In this document: in pieces, positions 57,005 to 64,000 of the stretch
Layout: each line of letters starts with the position of its first letter
Position numbering within the stretch: position 1 is the stretch's first letter
NCBI RefSeq assembly: GCF_033095865.1
Contig: NZ_AP019365.1
Span: forward strand, 3,817,501-3,881,500
Direction of reading: 5' to 3'
DNA: 64,000 bases
From: Pseudomonas sp. KU43P
GTDB taxonomy: Bacteria > Pseudomonadota > Gammaproteobacteria > Pseudomonadales > Pseudomonadaceae
The notes under the pieces: generated by a model
What the model saw: only the letters and a program-made list of their open reading frames with translations
What the model was told of the DNA's origin: nothing
Database searches by the model: none
Translations under genes and position numbers: made by a program

Positions 57005-57082
57005 GACAACACCTGCCATACCGCATTACCATGCCCTCCTCCTGGCGCGGCCTTTTGCCGCACCCCTGCCTGCCAAACTCAC

Positions 57083-57862
57083 ATGCCCTTCGAACTCACC
57101 GTAGAACCCCTCACCCTGTTGATCCTCGCCCTGGTCGCCTTCGTCGCCGGTTTCATCGATGCCATCGCCGGCGGTGGCGGCCTGCTCACCACCCCTGCCC
57201 TGCTCACCGCGGGCATGCCGCCGCATCTGGTACTGGGCACTAACAAGCTCAGCTCGACCTTCGGCTCGGCCACCGCCGGCTTCACCTACTACAAGCGCAA
57301 GCTGTTCCACCCGGCCCAGTGGCGCCGGGCGCTGCTGGGCACCCTGGTCGGAGCGCTGATCGGCGCCACCATCGCCCACTACCTGCCCGCCGAATGGCTG
57401 AACAAGATGCTGCCGGTGATCGTCTTCCTCTGCGGCGTCTACCTGCTGTTCGGCGGCACACCCAAGGCGCCGCTGGATGCCGATGTGCCGATCAAGAAGA
57501 AATGGCAGTTCCCGCAGGGCTTCACCCTGGGCTTCTACGACGGCGTGGCCGGCCCCGGCACGGGTGCGTTCTGGACCGTCAGCACGCTGCTGCTCTACCC
57601 CATCGACCTGGTCCGCGCCAGCGGCGTGGCGCGCAGCATGAACTTCGTCAGCAACATCGCGGCGCTGACGGTGTTCATCATTTCCGGCCAGGTGGATTAC
57701 ATCGTCGGCCTGTGCATGGGCCTGTCGGTGATGGTCGGCGCCTTCTTCGGCGCACGCACGGCGATCAGCGGCGGCAGCAAGTTCATCCGCCCGGTGTTCA
57801 TCACCGTGGTGCTGGCATTGACCGTGCGGCTAGCGTGGCAGCACTGGTTCGGGCAGGCCTAG
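57083..57862 (+). CDS. TauE/SafE-family membrane permease (YfcA-like)
   Basis: 259 residues, about eight membrane spans, in the two-repeat layout of the family: [22 protein letters not shown] in the first half and [17 protein letters not shown] in the second. Members move sulfite, sulfonates or other small organic acids; substrate here is unknown. The last 33 bases overlap the 3' end of the convergent nudC, an unusual end-to-end overlap. ATG 57083 at [13 protein letters not shown]. Confidence 0.9.
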   Translation: MPFELTVEPLTLLILALVAFVAGFIDAIAGGGGLLTTPALLTAGMPPHLVLGTNKLSSTFGSATAGFTYYKRKLFHPAQWRRALLGTLVGALIGATIAHYLPAEWLNKMLPVIVFLCGVYLLFGGTPKAPLDADVPIKKKWQFPQGFTLGFYDGVAGPGTGAFWTVSTLLLYPIDLVRASGVARSMNFVSNIAALTVFIISGQVDYIVGLCMGLSVMVGAFFGARTAISGGSKFIRPVFITVVLALTVRLAWQHWFGQA

Positions 57863-58660
57863 GCGCCGGGCGACGTACAGATCGATCAGGTATCGGGCGA
57901 TGGACCGCCCGGCCGGCAGCGGCGGCAGGTCGTGGACGCTGAACCACTTGGCATCCTCGATCTCGTCGGGCTGCATGACGATTTCGCCGCCGGCGTACTC
58001 GGCATGGAAACCCAGCATCATCGAATGCGGGAACGGCCAGCACTGGCTGCCGACGTACTGAATGTTCTGCACCTCCACCGCCACTTCTTCGCGCACTTCG
58101 CGCACCAGGCAATCCTCGGCCGACTCGCCCGGTTCGGCGAAACCTGCCAGGGTGCTGTAGACGCCGGTGACGAAGCGTGGCGAACGGGCCAGAAGGATTT
58201 CGTCGCCGCGGGTCACCAGCACGATCATGCTCGGCGAGATCCGCGGGTAGCTGCGCAGGTCGCAAGGCTGGCAATACATCGCCCGTTCCCAGCGGATCTG
58301 CGTCATCGGTTGGCCGCAGCTGCCGCAGAAACGATGCTCGCGTGCCCAGGTGCCGATCTGCGCGGCGTAGCCGAGCACCTTGTAGGTATCGAAGTCGCCT
58401 TCAAGCATGAAGGTGCGCAAGCCGCGCCAGCTACAGCCCGGTAGCTCGCTGGCGCTGCGCAGCTCAAGCAGGAACACCGGCTCGCCGTCGAAGTGGCCGA
58501 TGCCGTGCTCGCACAACAGGTCCAGGTCCTGGCGCTTGAGCCAGTCACGGGAGAACAGCGCGCCGTTGGCGTCCACCAGAAACCCTTCCGGGCTGCGGGC
58601 GACGGCCAAGCCCCCGGTGATCTGCGGGTCGAGTACTGCGGTAGTCCAGCGTGCTGACAT
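57830..58660 (-). CDS. nudC: NAD(+)/NADH pyrophosphatase NudC (RNA deNADding)
   Basis: 276 residues. Zinc ribbon FCGSCGQPM...[13 protein letters not shown] at ~110-132, then the Nudix box [20 protein letters not shown] + VAVEV and the NudC-specific [14 protein letters not shown]. It hydrolyses NADH and removes NAD caps from RNA. Its 3' end overlaps that of the TauE-family gene by 33 bases. Confidence 0.96.
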   Translation of the reverse strand: MSARWTTAVLDPQITGGLAVARSPEGFLVDANGALFSRDWLKRQDLDLLCEHGIGHFDGEPVFLLELRSASELPGCSWRGLRTFMLEGDFDTYKVLGYAAQIGTWAREHRFCGSCGQPMTQIRWERAMYCQPCDLRSYPRISPSMIVLVTRGDEILLARSPRFVTGVYSTLAGFAEPGESAEDCLVREVREEVAVEVQNIQYVGSQCWPFPHSMMLGFHAEYAGGEIVMQPDEIEDAKWFSVHDLPPLPAGRSIARYLIDLYVARRLGLPEPVLPR

Positions 58661-58695
58661 GTCGGGGTTCCTTGACTGCGCGTCCCCCGGCCCGG

Positions 58696-59508
58696 TCAGT
58701 CGGCGAACGTCGGTTTCTGTTTGCTCATGTGCGCCGCCACGGCCACGCGCAGGTCTTCGGACTGCAGCATCGCGGCGTTCCAGGTGGCGATGTAGTCCAG
58801 GCCGTCATCGATGCTGTGGTCACGCATGTAGCTGAGCATCTGCTTGGTGCCGGCCACGGCGATCGGCGATTTTGCGGCAATCTCGCGGGCGATGGCAAAG
58901 ACTGCGTCGAGCAAGGCGGCCTGATCATCATAGACCCGGTTGACCAAGCCGATGCGCAGCGCCTCATCGGCCTCGACATGCCGCCCGGTGTAGGCCAGCT
59001 CGCGCATGATGCCGTCGCCGATGATACGTGGCAAACGTTGCAGGGTGCCGACATCGGCGGCCATGCCCATGTCCACTTCCTTGATCGAGAACTGGGCGTC
59101 GGCACTGCAGTAGCGCATATCGCAGGCCGAGACCAGGTCGATGGCGCCGCCGATGCAGTAGCCCTGGATTGCGGCCAGCACTGGCTTACGGCAGTTGTCC
59201 ACGGCGTTGAACGAGGCCTGCATACGCAGGATGGTGCGCCGCAGCAGGCGAGCGTTGCGGCCGACGTCCTTGCCCATCTGGCCGGCCAGCGAGGCCAGCA
59301 TCATCAGGTCGATGCCCGAGGAGAAGTGCTTGCCCGCGCCGCTGATGACCACGGCGCGCACGGCGTCGGTGTCGTCGATCCACTGGAAGATGGCGATGAT
59401 TTCTTCCCAGAACGCGGCGTTCATCGCGTTGATCTTTTCCGGGCGGTTGATCTGAACATGGGCGATGTTGTCGGTCAGTTCGACCTTGAATGCGCTGTAC
59501 TCGGTCAC
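58696..59508 (-). CDS. Delta(3,5)-delta(2,4)-dienoyl-CoA isomerase-type enoyl-CoA hydratase/isomerase
   Basis: 270 residues, crotonase family. The first oxyanion-hole region is [21 protein letters not shown] and the second [20 protein letters not shown]. The run [20 protein letters not shown] matches mammalian ECH1, including its catalytic Glu and Asp (KEVDxGxAADVG), so it probably shifts conjugated double bonds during oxidation of odd-position unsaturated fatty acids. Start is GTG at 59508, with AGGAG eight bases upstream. Confidence 0.9.
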   Translation of the reverse strand: MTEYSAFKVELTDNIAHVQINRPEKINAMNAAFWEEIIAIFQWIDDTDAVRAVVISGAGKHFSSGIDLMMLASLAGQMGKDVGRNARLLRRTILRMQASFNAVDNCRKPVLAAIQGYCIGGAIDLVSACDMRYCSADAQFSIKEVDMGMAADVGTLQRLPRIIGDGIMRELAYTGRHVEADEALRIGLVNRVYDDQAALLDAVFAIAREIAAKSPIAVAGTKQMLSYMRDHSIDDGLDYIATWNAAMLQSEDLRVAVAAHMSKQKPTFAD

Positions 59509-59657
59509 GGGCGGCACTCCTGTGGCAAATGGGGTAGCGCAGGATGGTAACCCAGCCGGGTGGCCGCACTTGTGCCAAAAACGGGACTGTATGCCTTGCC
59601 TCCAGCGCGCTGATGGGGCACCTTGCCCCATCGCCGAATCATAAGGATACAAATTAC

Positions 59658-61160
59658 ATGTCGCGCTCCCTAACCGGCGCCCTGGCCCACGGTTTTCTTG
59701 GCCAATCGCCGCTTTGGTACAAGGCGGTCATCTGCCTGTTCCTGGTCCTCAACCCTCTGTTGTTATTCACCGTCGGCCCGGTAGCCGCAGGCTGGGCCCT
59801 GGTGATCGAGTTCATCTTCACCTTAGGGATGGCCCTGAAGTGCTATCCGCTGATGCCGGGTGGCTTGCTGCTGGTCGAGGCACTGCTGCTGAAGATGACC
59901 ACGCCCCAGGCCCTGTATGACGAACTGCTGCACAATTTCCCGGTGATCCTGCTGCTGATGTTCATGGTGGCGGGCATCCACTTCATGAAGGAGCTGCTGC
60001 TGTTCCTGTTCTCGCGGATCTTGCTGGGGGTGCGCTCGAAGGCATTGCTGGCCCTGCTGTTCTGCGTACTGTCGGCGTTTCTCTCGGCGTTCCTGGATGC
60101 CTTGACCGTCACCGCAGTCATCATCAGCGCCGCCGTGGGCTTCTACGCGGTGTACCACCGCGTCGCCTCCAACACCAACCCGCGCGAGGACAGCGCGCTG
60201 GACAGCGACCAGCAGATCGAAAACCTGCACCGCGAAGACCTCGACCAGTTCCGTGCCTTCCTGCGCAGCCTGCTGATGCACGGCGCGGTCGGCACCGCCC
60301 TGGGCGGCGTGTGCACCCTGGTGGGCGAGCCGCAGAACCTGCTGATCGGCCATGAAATGGGTTGGCACTTCGCCGACTTCTTCCACAAGGTCGCACCGGT
60401 ATCGCTGCCGGTGCTGGTGGCAGGCCTGGTGACCTGCGTGCTGCTGGAGAAGTTGCGCCTGTTCGGCTACGGCACGCTGATGCCGGAGCGGGTACGTCAG
60501 GTGCTGGCGGCCTACGCCGCCGAAGACGATGCCGCACGCACGCAGGCGCAGCGGGTGGCGTTGTGGGTGCAAGGCATCGCTGCGCTGATTTTGATCGTTT
60601 GCCTGGGCCTGCACATTGCCGAAGTCGGCCTGATCGGCCTGATGGTGATCGTGCTGATCACCGCGTTCACCGGCATCACCGACGAGCATCGCCTGGGCCG
60701 GGCGTTCCAGGACGCCATGCCGTTCACCGCTCTGCTGGTGGTCTTTTTCGCGGTAGTCGCGGTCATCCACCAGCAGCAGCTGTTCAGCCCGCTGATCGCC
60801 TGGGTGCTGGCCCTGCCTACCGAGCAGCAGCCGGGCATGCTGTACCTGGCCAACGGCCTGTTGTCGGCCATCAGCGACAACGTGTTCGTCGCCACCATCT
60901 ACATCACCGAGGTGAAGCAGGCGTTCGTCAATGGCGCCATGAGCCGCGAGCACCTCGAGACGCTGGCGGTGGCGATCAATACCGGTACCAATCTGCCCAG
61001 CGTGGCCACACCCAATGGCCAGGCGGCGTTCCTGTTCCTGCTGACCTCGGCGATCGCGCCGCTGATCCGCCTGTCGTACGGGCGCATGGTGTGGATGGCC
61101 CTGCCCTACACCGTGGTCATGGGTGGGCTGGGCTGGTGGGCGGTGACCTACTGGCTGTAA
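59658..61160 (+). CDS. nhaB: Na+/H+ antiporter NhaB
   Basis: 500 residues, about 12 spans, the NhaB length. N-terminus [30 protein letters not shown] and the core [56 protein letters not shown] and [24 protein letters not shown] are diagnostic. It exchanges sodium for protons across the inner membrane. An AAGGA site lies 11 bases before ATG 59658. Confidence 0.97.
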   Translation: MSRSLTGALAHGFLGQSPLWYKAVICLFLVLNPLLLFTVGPVAAGWALVIEFIFTLGMALKCYPLMPGGLLLVEALLLKMTTPQALYDELLHNFPVILLLMFMVAGIHFMKELLLFLFSRILLGVRSKALLALLFCVLSAFLSAFLDALTVTAVIISAAVGFYAVYHRVASNTNPREDSALDSDQQIENLHREDLDQFRAFLRSLLMHGAVGTALGGVCTLVGEPQNLLIGHEMGWHFADFFHKVAPVSLPVLVAGLVTCVLLEKLRLFGYGTLMPERVRQVLAAYAAEDDAARTQAQRVALWVQGIAALILIVCLGLHIAEVGLIGLMVIVLITAFTGITDEHRLGRAFQDAMPFTALLVVFFAVVAVIHQQQLFSPLIAWVLALPTEQQPGMLYLANGLLSAISDNVFVATIYITEVKQAFVNGAMSREHLETLAVAINTGTNLPSVATPNGQAAFLFLLTSAIAPLIRLSYGRMVWMALPYTVVMGGLGWWAVTYWL

Positions 61161-61245
61161 ATTCGCCGGCGTTGTCGAAACGACGCCGCGCCGTTCGACC
61201 AGGGACAAGGCCTGTGTACCGACAGGCCATCCCTGGAGATCCCTC

Positions 61246-61881
61246 ATGCGCAAACTCATCGTTGCCGCCTTCGTCAGCCTCGACGGCGTCATGCAAGCTC
61301 CCGGCGGCCCGCAGGAAGACACCCGCGGCGGCTTCACCTACGGCGGCTGGATCGTGCCCTTTGCCGAAGAGGTATTCGGCCAGGCCATGCAGGCGCTGTT
61401 CAGCCAACCCTTCGAACTGCTGCTGGGCCGGCGCACCTACGACATCTTCGCCGGCTACTGGCCGAAGGTGAAAGACGATACCGAAGACTTCTCCATCGCC
61501 AACCTGTTCAACAGTGTGCCCAAGCACGTCGCCACCCACTCGCCCGGCACGCTCGACTGGCACAACAGCCACGCCTTGGGCCACGATGTGACCGCCGCCG
61601 TGCGCGTGCTCAAGCAGCAGGCCGGTGCCGACTTGCTGACCCAGGGCAGCGCCGACCTGGTCCAGCAACTGCTGGCAGCCGACCTGGTGGATGAACTGCA
61701 GCTGCTGATCCATCCGCTGCTGCTCGGCCCCGGCAAGCGCCTGTTCGGCAGTGATGCCACCGCCGCGGCGTTCACCCTGAAGCATTCGCAGGTGTCCCCC
61801 AAAGGCGTGATCATTGCCCGTTACGTGCGCGCAGGCGAGGTGCAGACCGGCTCGTTCGAGCTGCCACCCGAGGCGGCCTGA
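61246..61881 (+). CDS. Dihydrofolate-reductase-like (RibD C-terminal domain) oxidoreductase
   Basis: 211 residues of the RibD-C/YyaP family: MRKLIVAAFVSLDGVMQAPGGPQED at the start, LLLGRRTYDIFAGYWP, LLTQGSADLVQQLLAADLVDEL and HPLLLGPGKRLF. These NADPH-binding proteins resemble the reductase half of RibD; most stand-alone members have no known substrate. No riboflavin genes are nearby. Confidence 0.9.
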   Translation: MRKLIVAAFVSLDGVMQAPGGPQEDTRGGFTYGGWIVPFAEEVFGQAMQALFSQPFELLLGRRTYDIFAGYWPKVKDDTEDFSIANLFNSVPKHVATHSPGTLDWHNSHALGHDVTAAVRVLKQQAGADLLTQGSADLVQQLLAADLVDELQLLIHPLLLGPGKRLFGSDATAAAFTLKHSQVSPKGVIIARYVRAGEVQTGSFELPPEAA

Positions 61882-61952
61882 TCCGATACAACTTTTGCAG
61901 CGTGCGCGCATCGAAACACAGTAAGCCCACATCCGCTTCCAGGAGGTTTGCC

Positions 61953-62516
61953 ATGGTGCTTCGCACAGCCCTGATCGTTTCCTGCCTGACCCTGGCCGTT
62001 GCCGGCTGCGCCGGGTCGAGCGACGAGCACCGCTCGCCCCCCACCACCCAGCAGGTCGACCTGCAACGGTACCAGGGCACCTGGTACGAACTGGCACGCC
62101 TGCCGATGTTCTTCCAGCGCAACTGCGTGCAGTCCGAAGCGCACTATGGTTTGCGCGAGGACGGGCGCATCGACGTGACCAACCGCTGCAAGGAAAAGGA
62201 CGGTCAGTGGAACGAGGCCAAGGGGATCGCCGAAGCCCAGCAGCCAGGCAAGACCGACAAGCTCTGGGTGCGCTTCGACAACTGGTTCAGCCGCCTGGCG
62301 CCCGGCTTGACCAAAGGCGAGTACTGGGTGCTGTACCACGACAAGGACTACCGCGTGGCGCTGGTCGGCCACCCGAACCGCGAGTACCTGTGGCTGCTGT
62401 CGCGCACGCCGGCGATCACCGACCAGGCCCGCGAAGAACTGCTGGCCATCGCCCACAAGCAGGGCTACGACACCAGCAAGCTGATCTGGCGCCAGGATGA
62501 CCTCGCCAAGCCCTGA
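61953..62516 (+). CDS. blc: Outer-membrane lipoprotein lipocalin Blc
   Basis: 187 residues. A lipoprotein signal (LAVAGC, Cys19 lipidated; next residues Ala, Gly, so outer-membrane sorted) precedes a lipocalin: DLQRYQGTWYELARLPMFFQ has the GxW motif, with NRCKEKDGQWNEAKGIA and WLLSRTP later. Blc binds lysophospholipids and helps envelope repair. AGGAGG lies seven bases before ATG 61953. Confidence 0.95.
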   Translation: MVLRTALIVSCLTLAVAGCAGSSDEHRSPPTTQQVDLQRYQGTWYELARLPMFFQRNCVQSEAHYGLREDGRIDVTNRCKEKDGQWNEAKGIAEAQQPGKTDKLWVRFDNWFSRLAPGLTKGEYWVLYHDKDYRVALVGHPNREYLWLLSRTPAITDQAREELLAIAHKQGYDTSKLIWRQDDLAKP

Positions 62517-62561
62517 CAACCGGGCTACTGTGTAGCCCCCCGCAACTTCTGGAGCCCGGCT

Positions 62562-63518
62562 TTGGACCTGCAATTTCTGGGCACCTCGGCCGGGGTGCCG
62601 ACCAAGGCGCGCAACGTCAGCGCCACCGCCGTCATCGAAGCCAGTGGCAGCCACTGGTACCTGGTGGATTGCGGCGAAGGCACCCAGCACCGGCTGCTGC
62701 ACACCTCGCTGTCGGTGCGCGACTTGCGCGCCATCTTCATCACCCATGTGCACGGCGACCACTGCTTCGGCCTGCCCGGCCTGCTGGCCAGTGCCGGCAT
62801 GAACGGGCGCACCCATGCGCTGGACCTGATCCTCCCCGCCGCACTGCATGATTGGCTACGCCTGGGCCTGGCGGCGAGCGACACCTACCTGCCCTTCGAG
62901 CTGCGCCTGTTCGCCGTCGAGACATTCGATGGGTGGTGCAGTGACACGGTCAGGGTCGACCGCGTGTCCCTGTCCCACCGGGTGCCAAGCGTGGGTTTCG
63001 TGTTCAGCGAGATCAACCCGCAGCCGCGCCTGGATGTGGAGCGCCTGGACGCTGCAGGCATCCCGCGCGGGCCGCTGTGGGGCGCCCTGGCCAAGGGCGA
63101 AGTCGTGGAGCATGCCGGCCAGGTGCTGCGGGGCCAGGATTACCTGCGTGCGTCTCGGCCGGCGCGGCGGGTGATCGTCTGTGGCGACAACGACAACCCC
63201 GAGCTGTTGGCCGAGGTGGCAAGCGATGTGGACGTGCTGGTGCATGAAGCGACCTTCACCCAGGCGATCATCGAGCGCACCGGCACCACCTTTGGCCACA
63301 GCAGCGCCGCGGCCGTGGCGCGCTTCGCCGAAGCGGCCGGCGTGCGCAACCTGGTGCTGACCCACTTCAGCGCCCGCTACCAACCCGACCCACGGCGCAG
63401 CCCATGCATCGAGGAGGTGCGCGTGGAAGCCCAGGCCCACTACCACGGCCACTTGACCCTGGCCCAGGACCTGCAGCGCTATCACATCGGCCGGGACGGG
63501 TGCCTGCAACCGGCCTGA
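62562..63518 (+). CDS. rnz: Ribonuclease Z/BN (ElaC)
   Basis: 318 residues, metallo-beta-lactamase fold. It starts [18 protein letters not shown], and the metal site is [17 protein letters not shown] (HxHxDH). The later His residues are in [13 protein letters not shown] and LTHFSARY. It processes tRNA 3' ends. The start codon is TTG at 62562, chosen because it gives the exact family start and GGAG lies nine bases upstream. Confidence 0.95.
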   Translation: MDLQFLGTSAGVPTKARNVSATAVIEASGSHWYLVDCGEGTQHRLLHTSLSVRDLRAIFITHVHGDHCFGLPGLLASAGMNGRTHALDLILPAALHDWLRLGLAASDTYLPFELRLFAVETFDGWCSDTVRVDRVSLSHRVPSVGFVFSEINPQPRLDVERLDAAGIPRGPLWGALAKGEVVEHAGQVLRGQDYLRASRPARRVIVCGDNDNPELLAEVASDVDVLVHEATFTQAIIERTGTTFGHSSAAAVARFAEAAGVRNLVLTHFSARYQPDPRRSPCIEEVRVEAQAHYHGHLTLAQDLQRYHIGRDGCLQPA

Positions 63519-63543
63519 CCAGGCACCCTGATCGCCTTTCGCG

Positions 63544-64000
63544 CTACGCCGCCAGGCGCCCGCTGGCGATCGCCTCCGAGGCCGCCAGCATCGCCCGCAG
63601 CAACACCGCGCAACCTGCTGCCAGGTCCTGCGGCGTGGCGTTCTCGATCTCGTTGTGGCTGATGCCGTTCTCGCACGGCACGAAGATCATCCCCGCCGGG
63701 CCCAGCTCGGCCAGGAAAATCGCGTCATGCCCTGCCCCGCTGACGATGTCCATGTGCGGCAAGCCCAGGGTGCGCGCCGAATCGCGCACGGCGTCGACAC
63801 AACTATGGTCGAAGTACAGCGCCGGGAAGTCGGCCGTGGGAACCAGTTCATGGGTGAGGCCGTGCTTGGCACAGGTGGCCTCGATCACCGCGCGCACGTC
63901 GGCGATCATCGAATCCAGCCGTTCGCCTTCCAGGTGACGGAAATCCAGGGTCATGCGCACCTCGCCCGGGATCACGTTGCGCGAACCGGGGTAGGCCTGC
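63544..64000 (-). CDS. M20-family amidohydrolase/N-carbamoyl-L-amino acid hydrolase, C-terminal end (5' end beyond window)
   Basis: About 151 C-terminal residues of an AllC/HyuC-type M20 enzyme: SRNVIPGEVRMTLDFRH, PALYFDHSCVDAVRDSARTLG, DIVSGAGHDAIFLAELGPAGMIFVPCENGISHNE. The last string holds the conserved Gly-Ala-Gly-His-Asp and the final metal-binding His. Such enzymes open carbamoyl amino acids or allantoate. The start lies to the right of position 64000; no in-window ATG should be taken as the start. Substrate cannot be told from this part. Confidence 0.9.
   Translation of the reverse strand, partial: QAYPGSRNVIPGEVRMTLDFRHLEGERLDSMIADVRAVIEATCAKHGLTHELVPTADFPALYFDHSCVDAVRDSARTLGLPHMDIVSGAGHDAIFLAELGPAGMIFVPCENGISHNEIENATPQDLAAGCAVLLRAMLAASEAIASGRLAA

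Overview
The window is a high-GC Gammaproteobacterial chromosome segment. Protein sequences, gene order (lolA-ftsK-aat-bpt-infA-clpA-clpS-cspD-icd-idh-nudJ-mnmA-hflD-purB) and the REP repeats point to Pseudomonas, most likely the P. putida/P. entomophila group. The species is an inference; no search was run. I see no insertion sequence, prophage, rRNA or CRISPR array.

Region 1 (1-17,644, minus strand) is the start of a large non-ribosomal peptide synthetase operon that runs off the left edge. In transcription order it encodes an MbtH-like protein, a type II thioesterase, a fatty acyl-AMP ligase-carrier-condensation protein (FAAL-T-C), a stand-alone TauD/SyrP-like hydroxylase, an unusual three-domain NRPS, and a giant NRPS (C-A-T-E-C-A-T-C-A..., incomplete). 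The three-domain NRPS opens with a condensation-like domain that has lost the HH of HHxxxDG, as in the interface domains that recruit amino-acid beta-hydroxylases. My reading of the adenylation pockets suggests acyl-(beta-hydroxy)His-D-Ser-Gly-..., as expected of a corrugatin/ornicorrugatin-type lipopeptide siderophore. A divergent iron-starvation-type ECF sigma factor (17,866-18,384) and a PepSY membrane reductase with a tiny membrane partner (18,450-19,795) fit this. The junctions overlap or nearly abut, so translation is probably coupled.

Region 2 (20,113-33,877) begins with a tRNA-Ser(UGA) gene and is housekeeping: a Bax-inhibitor-1-like membrane protein, a purine permease, the tusDCBE sulfur relay with a ybiB-like gene (all overlapping), a glutathionyl-hydroquinone reductase, and a minus-strand run ftsK-lolA-rarA-crcB-serS-cysG.

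Region 3 (34,232-39,325) gathers the bacterial N-degron machinery: both aminoacyl-protein transferases (aat, bpt), the ClpS adaptor and the ClpA unfoldase, with infA and cspD beside them. Region 4 (39,394-51,228) has two unrelated isocitrate dehydrogenases, icd and the monomeric idh, facing away from each other, then nudJ-mnmA-hflD (tRNA thiolation), purB, the ribosomal oxygenase roxA, a GNAT enzyme and a topoisomerase III.

Region 5 (51,325-64,000) carries a small agmatine/polyamine group (LysR regulator, aguA, a PotF-like binding protein, a PuuB-like oxidase), then a chloroperoxidase-like hydrolase, a TauE-family permease, nudC, a dienoyl-CoA isomerase, nhaB, a RibD-C reductase, a lipocalin, a ribonuclease Z/BN gene, and the C-terminal end of an M20 amidohydrolase cut by the right edge. 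Ten REP/REPIN elements of two structural subtypes lie in intergenic gaps from 19.9 to 57.0 kb.
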